This document shows, one piece after another, positions 8,434-16,837 of a stretch of 64,000 nucleotides of DNA. Both the position numbers and the translations under genes were made by a program. The notes under the pieces were generated by a model. That model saw nothing but the letters and a program-made list of their open reading frames with translations. It made no database searches and was not told the DNA's origin. Source of the DNA: Amycolatopsis sp. DSM 110486 (GTDB lineage Bacteria > Actinomycetota > Actinomycetes > Mycobacteriales > Pseudonocardiaceae); assembly GCF_019468465.1 (NCBI RefSeq), contig NZ_CP080519.1, forward strand, positions 4,417,001-4,481,000, in the 5' to 3' direction. Positions within the stretch are counted from its first letter, which is position 1. Each line of letters begins with the position of its first letter.

Positions 8434-9821
8434 CCCGTTCTCATTTCTGTCATTCCGTCTGACGCCGAATGAAGCTCTTCATGGCTGAACGAACCCGACA
8501 CCGGGTGGAACTCGAGGGAATGCTCGCCGGTGCGCTGCGCCGGTGCGGTGGGCAGGTTGTCGGCGATGGCGAAGTGGTCACGCAGCGCGATCCGCAGCTG
8601 CCACCACCACACGGCCGAACCGGTGATCGTCGCGATCGCGACGCCCCACTCCGACCCGGCCGCACCACCGAGCGCGGCGCCGATCAGGCCGAACACGACG
8701 TAGAACACCGAAGCGATCAGCTGCGAACGCAAGCTGCGCTTCGCCGTGCCGAGCGCCCGCAGACCCGCCGTCGCGCCCGTCGTGAAGCTCGCGCCGACCA
8801 CCGCGAACGTGACCGGCAGGATCAGCAGCGACGAGGTGTCCCACAGCGAACCGAGCACGAACCGCCCGGCCTCGGCCGGGATGAGCAGCAGCAACCCGAG
8901 GCCCCACGCCAGCGCGGCCGCGGCCTGCACGCCGCCGAGGACCACGCAGAAGTGCCACAGCCGGTGCGGCGAGCGCTGCAGCACCCGCGCGCCCTCCGCT
9001 ACCGTGACCAGCGAAAGCCCCATCAGCAACGCGAGGAACGGCCCGAGCAGCTGCTCGGCGCCGCGCACCGTGCCGACCGCGGCGAGGCCGGCAACCGCGC
9101 CCAGCCCATACGCGCGCAGCTGCGAAGACCCGCTGTTGCTCACGTTTTCCAGCAGGTAGCGCACGCCCAGCTCACGGTGGTCGCGCAGCCACGAGCGCAC
9201 CCCGCCCAGCCGCGGCAGCACGCTCGTCTGCACCCACCCGAACGCCGCCGCGACACCGGCCGAACAGCCCCAGGCCAGCAGGAACGCGACCACGGTGCCG
9301 TACCGCGCACCGATCACCAGCGCCGGGAACAGCGCCACGGCCTGGATCCCGTCGTTCACGAACGCCTTCTGCCCGGTGCCCGCGGCGAAGAACCCGAACC
9401 GCCACGAGTCCTGCACCAGCAGGAACGGCAGCACCACACCGAGCGCCACGAACGCGCCGCCGAGCGAACCGCCCACGAGAAGTCCGAAAAGGACACTCAC
9501 GATCCCGCTCGCGACACCGACGAGCAGCGCCGTGCCCACGGCCTGGCCGAGCGCCTCGCGCCAGCGCGACTTGGCGCCACCGGAGAACCGCACCATCAGC
9601 GGGTCGGTGGCCAGGCCGCGTGAGACGTTGAGGATCACGCCGTAGGTGACCCACGCGATGCTGAACAGGCCGAACGCCGCCGCGCCCAGAGACCGCGCGA
9701 CGTAGAGGCCCACGACGAAGTTGGTCAGGCTCGACACGGCCTGGTCGCCCAGGCCCCAGCTCAGCCGCCCCGCCATGGCGCGGACGGCCCGCGAACGCAG
9801 GATCCCGGGCACCGGGCTCAC
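8430..9821 (-). CDS. Wzx-type lipid-linked oligosaccharide flippase
   Basis: A 463-residue integral membrane protein with roughly 12-14 hydrophobic segments spread over its length. The N-terminal region GDQAVSSLTNFVVGLYVARSLGAAAFG is typical of the polysaccharide transporter (MOP/MATE-like) superfamily. The C-terminal about 50 residues are hydrophilic. It has a GTG start overlapping the previous stop by four bases (9821-9818). Known relatives flip undecaprenyl-linked repeat units across the membrane. Its presence argues that the operon product is exported rather than kept as a cytosolic metabolite. Confidence 0.85.
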   Translation of the reverse strand: MSPVPGILRSRAVRAMAGRLSWGLGDQAVSSLTNFVVGLYVARSLGAAAFGLFSIAWVTYGVILNVSRGLATDPLMVRFSGGAKSRWREALGQAVGTALLVGVASGIVSVLFGLLVGGSLGGAFVALGVVLPFLLVQDSWRFGFFAAGTGQKAFVNDGIQAVALFPALVIGARYGTVVAFLLAWGCSAGVAAAFGWVQTSVLPRLGGVRSWLRDHRELGVRYLLENVSNSGSSQLRAYGLGAVAGLAAVGTVRGAEQLLGPFLALLMGLSLVTVAEGARVLQRSPHRLWHFCVVLGGVQAAAALAWGLGLLLLIPAEAGRFVLGSLWDTSSLLILPVTFAVVGASFTTGATAGLRALGTAKRSLRSQLIASVFYVVFGLIGAALGGAAGSEWGVAIATITGSAVWWWQLRIALRDHFAIADNLPTAPAQRTGEHSLEFHPVSGSFSHEELHSASDGMTEMRTG

Positions 9822-11083
9822 TCCTTGAGCAGGCCGGCGACCTGCAGTGCCTGGGCCGCGGTGGCCACGGCGCCGAACGGCAGGCCCGCGCGTTCGGCGA
9901 TGTCGAGGAGGCTGTGCTCGCCGTCGGAGTAGGACAGCACCCAGAGCATCGCCAGCTGCGCTTCCTTGGCGTCGCTGCGGCCGCCGAGCGAGTCGTACAG
10001 CCCGCGCTTGCCGAGCTGCGGCTCGCCGTAGGGGCTGAGGTTCACGTAGCGGCGGTTGCGCTCCAGCACGGAGAACGCAGTCTGCAGCGTGTCGAGCGTG
10101 TCCTCCATGGCTTCCGGCGAAACGAAGGCCGGGTTGTCGGCCGACGTGTGGTACTCCGGGTAGCCCGCGTACGGCGTGCGCGTCAGGGATCCGACGCCGA
10201 GGTTGAAGCCGGGGGAGCAGAACTGCCGCTCGTCGTAGCCGTAGGGCGAGAACTCGCGGATCTCGTGCGGCTTGTCCTTGAGCACGTGGGCCATCACGCG
10301 GTCGATGTCCGCGTCACCGCGGCGGCTGCGCTTGTACGTGAGCGAGCCGCGGTCACCCGCGCAGGCCAGCACCACGCCGTGTTTCACGCGGTCGACGTGC
10401 TCAACGTTGCGCGCGAGCCACGTGATCGCGCCGATCGTGCCCGGCATGAACAGGAAGCGGTACGTGAAGTGCGGCTTCTCGACAGCCAGCTCCTGCGCCA
10501 GCGACACGGCCACCGCGATGCCCGCGAGGTTGTCGTTGGCCAGCGACGGGTGGCAGACGTGGCACGACACGATCACCTCGTCACTCACCTCGCCGGGCAC
10601 GACGTGCTCGCCGTAGGTGAGCGAGCCGTCGGCCAGCGTCGAGTCGATCTTCACGTGGTAATCGCCCTCGGGCAACGCGTCGAGCACGTCCTGCGCGACG
10701 CAGAAACCCCAGGTGAGCGAGTAGTAGCTGGTGCGGTAGGGGACCCAGGAGGGGCTTTCGGGCAGCGTGTGCAGGCGCCCGCGCAGCTCGGCGAGGCTCA
10801 TCGTCTCGTCCACCGGCACGCTGTAACCGACCACGTGCAGGTTCGACTCGCGGAAGTCGATCACGCGCCGGCCGGAGGCATCCGCGACGTACGCGTCGCG
10901 GATGTTCCACTCCTGCGGCACGGTCCAGTCCAGCACCTGCGTGCCGGTGGGCACCTCGTGCACCCGCAGGTCCAGGTGCTCACCGACGATCGCCAGCGTC
11001 TGCCGGACGCCGTCCCCCGTGATGCTGCGGCAGAGCGGGTACAGCCGCTCCACCAGCGCGTGCATCTCGCCCCCCGTGAGCAT
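9818..11083 (-). CDS. DUF4910/DUF2172-type aminopeptidase-like protein
   Basis: A 421-residue protein starting at ATG 11083 (MLTGGEMHALVERLYP), whose first base is the last base of the upstream TGA. It has an M28-peptidase-like core with VSCHVCHPSLANDNLAG near residue 175 (candidate metal ligands His, Asn/Asp), DERQFCSPGF and YPEYHTSADNP (candidate ligands His and Asp), followed by a C-terminal winged-helix-like region (LAMLWVLSYSDGEHSLLDIAERAG). Family members recur in polysaccharide clusters, but to my knowledge their reaction is not settled; a hydrolase or amidase acting on an acylated amino sugar is inference. Confidence 0.85.
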   Translation of the reverse strand: MLTGGEMHALVERLYPLCRSITGDGVRQTLAIVGEHLDLRVHEVPTGTQVLDWTVPQEWNIRDAYVADASGRRVIDFRESNLHVVGYSVPVDETMSLAELRGRLHTLPESPSWVPYRTSYYSLTWGFCVAQDVLDALPEGDYHVKIDSTLADGSLTYGEHVVPGEVSDEVIVSCHVCHPSLANDNLAGIAVAVSLAQELAVEKPHFTYRFLFMPGTIGAITWLARNVEHVDRVKHGVVLACAGDRGSLTYKRSRRGDADIDRVMAHVLKDKPHEIREFSPYGYDERQFCSPGFNLGVGSLTRTPYAGYPEYHTSADNPAFVSPEAMEDTLDTLQTAFSVLERNRRYVNLSPYGEPQLGKRGLYDSLGGRSDAKEAQLAMLWVLSYSDGEHSLLDIAERAGLPFGAVATAAQALQVAGLLKE

Positions 11084-12105
11084 CAGCGCTGCCGCAGCGT
11101 GTCGTCGACGGCCCCCTCGGCCTGCCGGTCGGACAGCCAGTTGAGCCGCGTGAAGCGGCGCTCGAACTGCTGCTTGGTGAGCTCGTAGGCGCGGTAGGCG
11201 TCGATCAGCTGCAGCGCGCCGTCCTTCACCCCCCACTCGCACTCGAAGCCCGGGATCGCCTCGCGGAAGCGCGAGAAGTCCACGCGGTACGAGCGCGGGT
11301 CGGCACCGGCCTCGCCGGTGATCCGCAGCTTGGAGCCCGGCACGGCCTCCACGACCTCCTGCGCGATCTCCGCCACCGTCACGTTGTTGCGCTCGGTGCC
11401 GATGTTGAACGCCTTGTTGTGCACGGCCTCGCGCGGCGCGTCGAGCGCGGCGGTGAAGGCGCGGGCGATGTCACGCGCGTGGACCAGCGGCCGCCACGGC
11501 GTGCCGTCGGACAGCACGAGCACCTCGCCCGAGAGGTAGGCGTGGCCGACGAGATTGTTGAGCACGATGTCCGCGCGTAGCCGCGGCGAGAAGCCGAACG
11601 CGGTGGCGTTGCGCATGTACACCGGCGTGAAGTCGTCGTCCGCGAGCTTGGAAACCTCGTCCTCCACACGCACCTTCGACTCGGCGTACGGCGTGACCGG
11701 CCGCAGCGGCGCGTCCTCGTCGACCAGGCCGCTGCCGCCCGAGGCGCCGTAGACCGAGCAGGTGGACGCGTAGAGGTACCAGCCGGCGCCGGCGTCCTTG
11801 GCCAGCTGCGCGAGCCGGACCGACGCGTGGTGGTTGATGTCGTAGGTGAGCTCCGGCGCGAGCGAGCCCAGCGGGTCGTTCGACAGCGCGGCCAGGTGGA
11901 TCACCGCGTCGAAGCCCTCGAGGTGCTCGGGCCGCACGTCGCGCAGGTCCACGTTGATCGTCGGCAGGTCCTTCGGTGCCGGGCCCAGCAGGCAGCTCGC
12001 GAAGAGCCCCGAGTCGAGGCCGACGACGTCGTGCCCGGCTTCGGTGAGCACCGGCGCCATCACCGTGCCGAGGTATCCCGTGTGCCCGGTCAGCAACACC
12101 CGCAT
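11083..12105 (-). CDS. NAD-dependent sugar epimerase/dehydratase (extended SDR)
   Basis: A 340-residue extended short-chain dehydrogenase. It has the N-terminal GHTGYLG dinucleotide loop, an Asp ending the second strand (GLDSGLF), a Ser-Tyr-Lys type active site (YASTCSVYG then PYAESK), and the substrate region NATAFGFSPRLR. This is the UDP-glucose-4-epimerase/NDP-sugar dehydratase superfamily. Within this operon it is the only candidate for oxidising the nucleotide sugar made by the nucleotidyltransferase, so it may do the 4,6-dehydratase or epimerase step. The start at 12105 is 6 bases after the PIG-L stop. Confidence 0.85.
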   Translation of the reverse strand: MRVLLTGHTGYLGTVMAPVLTEAGHDVVGLDSGLFASCLLGPAPKDLPTINVDLRDVRPEHLEGFDAVIHLAALSNDPLGSLAPELTYDINHHASVRLAQLAKDAGAGWYLYASTCSVYGASGGSGLVDEDAPLRPVTPYAESKVRVEDEVSKLADDDFTPVYMRNATAFGFSPRLRADIVLNNLVGHAYLSGEVLVLSDGTPWRPLVHARDIARAFTAALDAPREAVHNKAFNIGTERNNVTVAEIAQEVVEAVPGSKLRITGEAGADPRSYRVDFSRFREAIPGFECEWGVKDGALQLIDAYRAYELTKQQFERRFTRLNWLSDRQAEGAVDDTLRQR

Positions 12106-12110
12106 GTCAG

Positions 12111-12758
12111 TCAGCCCCTCAGGTCGAGAACGAGTTTGTTCAGTTCGAACGCTTCCGCGTACCGCTGCTGGCACTCGATGCCGCGGATGCGCGCGAGGCC
12201 AAGGAAGGCCTCGCGGTCGTACCAGGGGCGGTGCCGCTGGGAGGCGTAGTGCTCCTGCAGCAGCCGCACCTTCTGCTCGGCCAGCTCGTCCGCGAGCGGG
12301 ACGTAGGCCGGGGGGCGGCCGAGGTCGCCGTCCCACTTCACGATCTCGTAGCCCAGCGCCAGGTACCCGCGGTAGACCGTGGGAACCAGCTGCGCGAGGC
12401 CGCGGTGGTCCTGGTGCGCGTCGGCCGTGCGCGGTGCGAAGACCACGTCCGGGTCGGTGCGCTGCTTGAGCTCCTCCAGCGCGTTCTTGGCCTCGTCCCA
12501 GTGTGCCGGGAGGCGGCCGTCGGGGAGCTTCAGCACCGTGACGTCGAGGTCCGCGCCCGGGCAGAACGCGGCGAGCGCGGCCCGTTCCTCGGCCTCGCGT
12601 TCGGTGCCGCCGCCCGACAGCACCAGCGCGTCGACGCGGAGACCGGGCCGCTGCTCGCAGATCGTGAGCAGCGTCCCGCCGGCGCCGATGGCGATGTCGT
12701 CGCAGTGCGCACCCAGCACCACGACGCTGTCGAGCTTTTCCGTGCCGAGCCTGATCAC
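12111..12758 (-). CDS. PIG-L family (LmbE-like) N-deacetylase
   Basis: A 215-residue protein. VVVLGAHCDDIAIGAGGT near residue 11 is the family's zinc motif; normally it reads (P/A)H-x-D-D, here AHCDD, so His, Asp and Asp are kept. The second metal His lies in PRTADAHQDHRGL. Known relatives deacetylate GlcNAc-type sugars (MshB, PIG-L). Here it may remove an acetyl group from a sugar intermediate. I chose GTG 12758 because it overlaps the nucleotidyltransferase stop as GTGA; an in-frame upstream ATG at 12791 would overlap that gene by 37 bases. Confidence 0.87.
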   Translation of the reverse strand: MIRLGTEKLDSVVVLGAHCDDIAIGAGGTLLTICEQRPGLRVDALVLSGGGTEREAEERAALAAFCPGADLDVTVLKLPDGRLPAHWDEAKNALEELKQRTDPDVVFAPRTADAHQDHRGLAQLVPTVYRGYLALGYEIVKWDGDLGRPPAYVPLADELAEQKVRLLQEHYASQRHRPWYDREAFLGLARIRGIECQQRYAEAFELNKLVLDLRG

Positions 12759-13543
12759 GCGTGCACCCGGTCCCGTTCCCACAGCGCCCACGGCCGGTCG
12801 CCGCGGGTGTAGCCCTCGTCGAGCGCGAAGCGTTCCTTCACGGTGTCAGTCGGCTTCCAGAATCCGCGGTACGGGTAGGCCAGCAGCCGGCCGCGCTTGG
12901 CGAGCTCGCCGCAGCCGTCGGCGACGAGGTCGCCGTTTTCGGGGATGTGGTCGAAGATCTCCTGGCGCAGCACGAAGTACCCGCCGTTCTCCCACAGCGG
13001 CATGTCGCTGACCGGGGTGATCGCGCCGATGAGCCCACCCTCGTCCATCTCCACGCAGTGGAACGAAGACTGCGGCGGCACGACCATCATCGACGCGCCG
13101 GCGTCGGTCTGCTCGAAGCGCTCGACCATCTTGTCCAGCGGCGCGTCGGTGAGCACGTCGGCGTAGTTGGCGAGGAACATCTCGTCGCCGTCGAGGTACT
13201 CGCGCACGCGGCGCAGGCGCTCGCCGATCGGCGACTCGATGCCGGTCTGCACGAAGGAGATGGTCCAGTCGGAGATGTCGGTGCTCAGGAGTTCGGGTTT
13301 TCCGCCGCGGAGCACGAAGTCGTTGGACGTCGTCTCCTTGTAGTTGAGGAAGAACTCCTTGATGTGGTGGGCGCCGTAGCCCAGGCACAGCACGAACTCG
13401 GTGTGGCCGAAGTGCGCGTAGTAGCGCATCACGTGCCAGATCAGCGGTCTCGGGCCGACCATGGCCATCGGCTTGGGCACGTCGGAGGCGTCTCCGTTGC
13501 GCATTCGCATGCCGTAGCCGCCGCAGAACAGGACTACCTTCAC
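12755..13543 (-). CDS. sugar-1-phosphate nucleotidyltransferase, glucose-1-phosphate cytidylyltransferase-like (RfbF type)
   Basis: A 262-residue protein. The N-terminal VVLFCGGYGMRMR with downstream KPMAMVG is the NTP-binding motif of this family. GYGAHHIKEFFLNYK, IGERLRRVREYL and FWKPTDTVKE are close to RfbF-type CTP:glucose-1-phosphate cytidylyltransferases rather than RmlA. It would activate the sugar entering this operon, perhaps as CDP-sugar. No classical CDP-glucose 4,6-dehydratase (RfbG) is present next to it. The GTG start overlaps the C-methyltransferase stop (GTGA, 13543-13540). Confidence 0.85.
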   Translation of the reverse strand: MKVVLFCGGYGMRMRNGDASDVPKPMAMVGPRPLIWHVMRYYAHFGHTEFVLCLGYGAHHIKEFFLNYKETTSNDFVLRGGKPELLSTDISDWTISFVQTGIESPIGERLRRVREYLDGDEMFLANYADVLTDAPLDKMVERFEQTDAGASMMVVPPQSSFHCVEMDEGGLIGAITPVSDMPLWENGGYFVLRQEIFDHIPENGDLVADGCGELAKRGRLLAYPYRGFWKPTDTVKERFALDEGYTRGDRPWALWERDRVHA

Positions 13544-14775
13544 TGCTTCACCTCGACGATCTCGAGACGGGGGATCGGGAACACGAGCCGCCCGCCCCAG
13601 TCGTCTACATAGGACAGTTGTTCGGTGAGTTCCTTCCTGAGGTTCCAGGGAAGGACGAGGACGTAGTCGGGCTTGTCGGCCGCGATCCGCTCGGGTTCGA
13701 GGATCGGCACGCGCGTGCCCGGGGTGTACCGGCCGTGCTTGTACGGGTTGCGGTCGACGGTGTAGGCGAGCACATCGGGGCGGATGCCGCAGTGGTTCAG
13801 CAGCGTGTTGCCCTTGCCGGGTGCGCCGTAGCCCACCACGGTCTTGCCCTCCTTGGCCGCCTTGACCAGGAACTCCAGCAGGTCGAGGCGCACGCGCGTG
13901 ACGCGCTCGGCGAACTCGGTGTAGCCCGACAGCTCGTGCAGGCCCGCGGCCTTCTCGCGCTCCAGCACGTCGACCATCCGCGCGCTCGGCTCGCCGGCGA
14001 CCTCCATCGGTCGCGCCCACAGGCGGATCGAGCCACCGTGCGTCGGCAGCAGCTCGACGTCCACAACGGACAGTCCGCCGACCGCGAGCGCCCGGCGCGC
14101 GGATTCCACGGTGTAGTACTGGAAGTGCTCGTGGTAGATCGTGTCGTACTGGTTCTCGCTGATCAGCGTGAGCAGGTGCTGCACCTCGATGCTGACCCAG
14201 CCGTCGTCGGCCACCAGGGCGCGCAGGCCGTGGGTGAAGCCGATGATGTCGGGGATGTGCGCGTACACGTTGTTCGCCGCGACGAGGTCCGCCGGCCCGT
14301 GTTCCTCACGCACGTCGCGCCCCGTCTCGGGACTGAGGAACGCCGTCTTCGTCGGCACGCCCTTGTCGCGCGCCGCCTGCCCGACGTTCACCGACGGCTC
14401 GATGCCCAGGCACCGGATGCCCCGCTCGACGACGTGCTGCAGCAGGTAACCGTCGTTGCTCGCCACCTCGACCACGAACGAGCCGGACCCCAGCCCGAGC
14501 CGCTCGGCCGATTCGGTGACGTACTGCTTGGCGTGCTCGACCCACGAGGTCGAGTACGACGAGAAGTACGCGTAATCGGTGAACGTGTCCTCGGGAGTGA
14601 TCAGCGGGGGGATCTGCGCCAGCCAGCACTCCGTGCAGACCTGCAGGTGCAGCGGGTAGGTGTTCTCGGGCTCGACCAGCTGTTCCGCGGTCAGGAACCG
14701 CTCACACGGCGGGGTCGCTCCGAGATCGACGACACTCACCAGAGCTGTCGAACCGCAGAGTCGGCATGTGGTCAT
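13540..14775 (-). CDS. sugar C-methyltransferase-like class I SAM methyltransferase with N-terminal zinc site
   Basis: A protein of about 411 residues with the three-part layout of TylC3-like deoxysugar C-methyltransferases. First is a zinc-knuckle start (CRLCGS with later CTECW). Next is a SAM domain with VVEVASNDGYLLQ and GIEPSVNV, then the YHEHFQYYT catalytic-His region. Last is a C-terminal domain with VVGYGAPGKGNTLLN. Known relatives methylate C3 of a 4-keto NDP-sugar. It is the first gene of the operon. ATG 14775 has GAGGAG seven bases upstream; a TTG one codon earlier is less likely. Product could be a branched-chain sugar. Confidence 0.87.
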   Translation of the reverse strand: MTTCRLCGSTALVSVVDLGATPPCERFLTAEQLVEPENTYPLHLQVCTECWLAQIPPLITPEDTFTDYAYFSSYSTSWVEHAKQYVTESAERLGLGSGSFVVEVASNDGYLLQHVVERGIRCLGIEPSVNVGQAARDKGVPTKTAFLSPETGRDVREEHGPADLVAANNVYAHIPDIIGFTHGLRALVADDGWVSIEVQHLLTLISENQYDTIYHEHFQYYTVESARRALAVGGLSVVDVELLPTHGGSIRLWARPMEVAGEPSARMVDVLEREKAAGLHELSGYTEFAERVTRVRLDLLEFLVKAAKEGKTVVGYGAPGKGNTLLNHCGIRPDVLAYTVDRNPYKHGRYTPGTRVPILEPERIAADKPDYVLVLPWNLRKELTEQLSYVDDWGGRLVFPIPRLEIVEVKQ

Positions 14776-14990
14776 CAACGGGCTCCTCGGCTCGCGGCTT
14801 GCGTGCTAGACACGTCGATGACCAGCGGGGGGTCGTTACAGCGAGCGTGTGAGCGGTGGACCACCGTTTTCCGAATGAGATGTGCTCGGCCCGGTTCGCA
14901 GCGCTTTTCCCGGCTTGTTCGCCTGGTGGGAGCAGGGGATTGGCGTGGTCTTTACCTTGCCCGGCGGCGTGTGCGGAGAGTAAACGCCGC

Positions 14991-15023
14991 GCCGGGGTGC
15001 GTGGGTTTTTCCCGCACCCCGGC
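14991..15023 (-). terminator. GC-rich hairpin downstream of the LLM gene pair
   Basis: Arms 14991-15001 and 15013-15023 are an exact 11-bp inverted repeat with an 11-base T-rich (plus strand) loop. It lies 31 bases past the stop at 15054 and before the sugar operon. There is no clean U-run, so termination strength is uncertain. The other bases of the 14776-15053 gap should hold the operon promoter; I could not pick a convincing one. Confidence 0.5.
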
Positions 15024-15053
15024 GAGGGATTGTGACTGTGTTGCGGCGGTGGT

Positions 15054-15926
15054 CTAGAGCTTCTCCACCGCTGGGGTTACGTCGGTGCCGAACTTCTCGA
15101 TCACCCGCGGATCGGGCACACCCGGGATCCACCCCATGGCGGCCTGGACGCCGAGCTCGGCGAGCTGCCCCAGCTCGTCGAGGAGCTGCCCGGTCTTCTC
15201 ACCGTTCTCGCCGATGTCGAGCCACAGCGCGACGGTTTTAGTGATCTCGTCGTAGTCGCGGCCGACGGCGGCGCAGTGCTGCTTGAGCACGTCGAGCTTG
15301 TGCGGTAGGTCCGGGCCGGGGAAGAGGTTGCAGACGTCGGCGTACTGCGCGACGAACCGCAGCGTCTTCTTCTCGCCGCTGCCGCCGATGAGGATCGGCG
15401 GGTGGGGGCGCTGCAGCGACTGCGGCGAGTTGAGCAGGCGCTCGGCCTCGAAGTGCTTGCCGGAGAACGCGTCGTCGCCTTCGGCCCACATCTGCAGGAC
15501 GTAGCGCAGGGCGTCTTCCAGCTGTTCGAAGCGCTCCTTGAGCGGCGGGAACGGGAAGCCGAGGCCCTTCGCTTCCTCTTCGTTCCAGCCGGCGCCGATG
15601 CCGAGGATCGCGCGGCCGCCGGAGAGCACGTCGAGGGTTGTGACGGCCTTCGCGAGCAGGCCCGGGTGCCGGTAGATCACACCGCTGACCAGCGTGAGCA
15701 GCTTGACCCGCGAAGTGTGCGCGGCGAGGAACCCCAACGTCGTGTACGCCTCCAGCATTTCGCGCTCGGGCGGGCCGTAGCGCGAGATCTGGAAGAAGTG
15801 GTCCATCACCGACAGGTACTCGAACCCGGCCTCGTCCACGGCTTTGGCCACCGTGGCGAGGTCGGGCCCGAGTGCCGCCGGACCGTTCGGCCAGGTCAGC
15901 TGGGGGAGGTGCAATCCCAGTTTCAT
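15054..15926 (-). CDS. LLM class F420-dependent oxidoreductase (copy 1)
   Basis: A 290-residue TIM-barrel luciferase-like monooxygenase family protein. Family marks are MKLGLHLPQ at the first strand, FEYLSVMDHFFQ, LGFLAAHT, TLDVLSGGRAILGIGAGWNEEE and HPPILIGGSGEKKTLR. It is likely to use F420 because this branch dominates in actinobacteria. It is the second gene of a tandem pair: its ATG overlaps the preceding stop by four bases (ATGA). The two copies are very similar along their full length (same loops, same ERLLNSPQS/P block), so they arose by local duplication. Substrate unknown. Confidence 0.88.
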   Translation of the reverse strand: MKLGLHLPQLTWPNGPAALGPDLATVAKAVDEAGFEYLSVMDHFFQISRYGPPEREMLEAYTTLGFLAAHTSRVKLLTLVSGVIYRHPGLLAKAVTTLDVLSGGRAILGIGAGWNEEEAKGLGFPFPPLKERFEQLEDALRYVLQMWAEGDDAFSGKHFEAERLLNSPQSLQRPHPPILIGGSGEKKTLRFVAQYADVCNLFPGPDLPHKLDVLKQHCAAVGRDYDEITKTVALWLDIGENGEKTGQLLDELGQLAELGVQAAMGWIPGVPDPRVIEKFGTDVTPAVEKL

Positions 15927-16798
15927 GCGAGCTTCTCGACCGCCGGGATGACGTCCTTCGCGAACTTCTCGATCACCGACACATCCGGCAACGTCGGGAT
16001 GCTGCCGATCGCCGCGTGGAAGCCCAGGCCGTGCAGACGCTCCAGCTCGGCCAGGAGCTCGCCCGTCTTCTCGCCGTCGGCGCCGATGTCGAGGGTGTGG
16101 TAGACGGTCTTGGTGATCTCGTCGTAGTCGCGGCCCTCGTTCTCGCAGTGCTGCTTGAGCACATCGAGCTTGTGTTCCAGGTCGGGGGTGTTGAAGATGT
16201 TGCACGCGTCGCCGTACTTGGCGACGAAGCGCAGCGTCTTCTTTTCGCCGCCGCCGCCGATCATGATCGGGGGGTGGGGGCGCGTGATCGGCTGCGGCGA
16301 GTTGAGCAGGCGCTCGGCCTCGAAGTGCTTGCTGGAGAACGCGGCGTCGCCCTCGCCCCACATCTGCAGGATGTACTGCAGGTTCTCCTCGAGCAGCTCG
16401 AAGCGCTCCGCGGTGGACGGGAACGGGAAGCCGAGGCCCTTCGACTCCTCCTCGTTCCAGCCGGCGCCGATGCCGAGCACCGCGCGGCCGCCGGAAAGCA
16501 CGTCGAGGGTCGTGATGGCCTTCGCGAGCAGGCCCGGGTGGCGGTAGATCACGCCGGTGATCACCGTGAGCAGCTTCGCGCGCTCGGTGTGCGCCGCGAG
16601 GAAGCCCAGCGCCGTGTACGCCTCGAGCATCTCGTTCTCGCTCGGTCCGACGCCGCGGATCTGGAAGAAGTGGTCCATCACCGCCAGGTACTCGAAGCCG
16701 GCCTGGTCGGCCGAGCGCGCGACGGAGGCGAGGTCGGCGCCGAGCTTCGACGGACCTCCTGGCCAGGTGAAGTTGGGGATCTGCAGTCCGAGTTTCAT
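15923..16798 (-). CDS. LLM class F420-dependent oxidoreductase (copy 2)
   Basis: A 291-residue paralogue of the adjacent gene. It keeps FEYLAVMDHFFQIRG, GVIYRHPGLLAKA, GGRAVLGIGAGWNEEE and HPPIMIGGGGEKKTLR. Differences cluster in the C-terminal third (VYHTLDIGADGE instead of VALWLDIGENGE) and in the opening loop, where substrate contacts are expected, so the copies may have diverged in specificity. A short inverted repeat of the form CTGGAGTTACACCAG lies just upstream at 16816-16830 and may be an operator or part of the promoter. Confidence 0.88.
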   Translation of the reverse strand: MKLGLQIPNFTWPGGPSKLGADLASVARSADQAGFEYLAVMDHFFQIRGVGPSENEMLEAYTALGFLAAHTERAKLLTVITGVIYRHPGLLAKAITTLDVLSGGRAVLGIGAGWNEEESKGLGFPFPSTAERFELLEENLQYILQMWGEGDAAFSSKHFEAERLLNSPQPITRPHPPIMIGGGGEKKTLRFVAKYGDACNIFNTPDLEHKLDVLKQHCENEGRDYDEITKTVYHTLDIGADGEKTGELLAELERLHGLGFHAAIGSIPTLPDVSVIEKFAKDVIPAVEKLA

Positions 16799-16837
16799 AT
16801 GACCGAACGTATACCTGGAGTTACACCAGGTGCGGCG

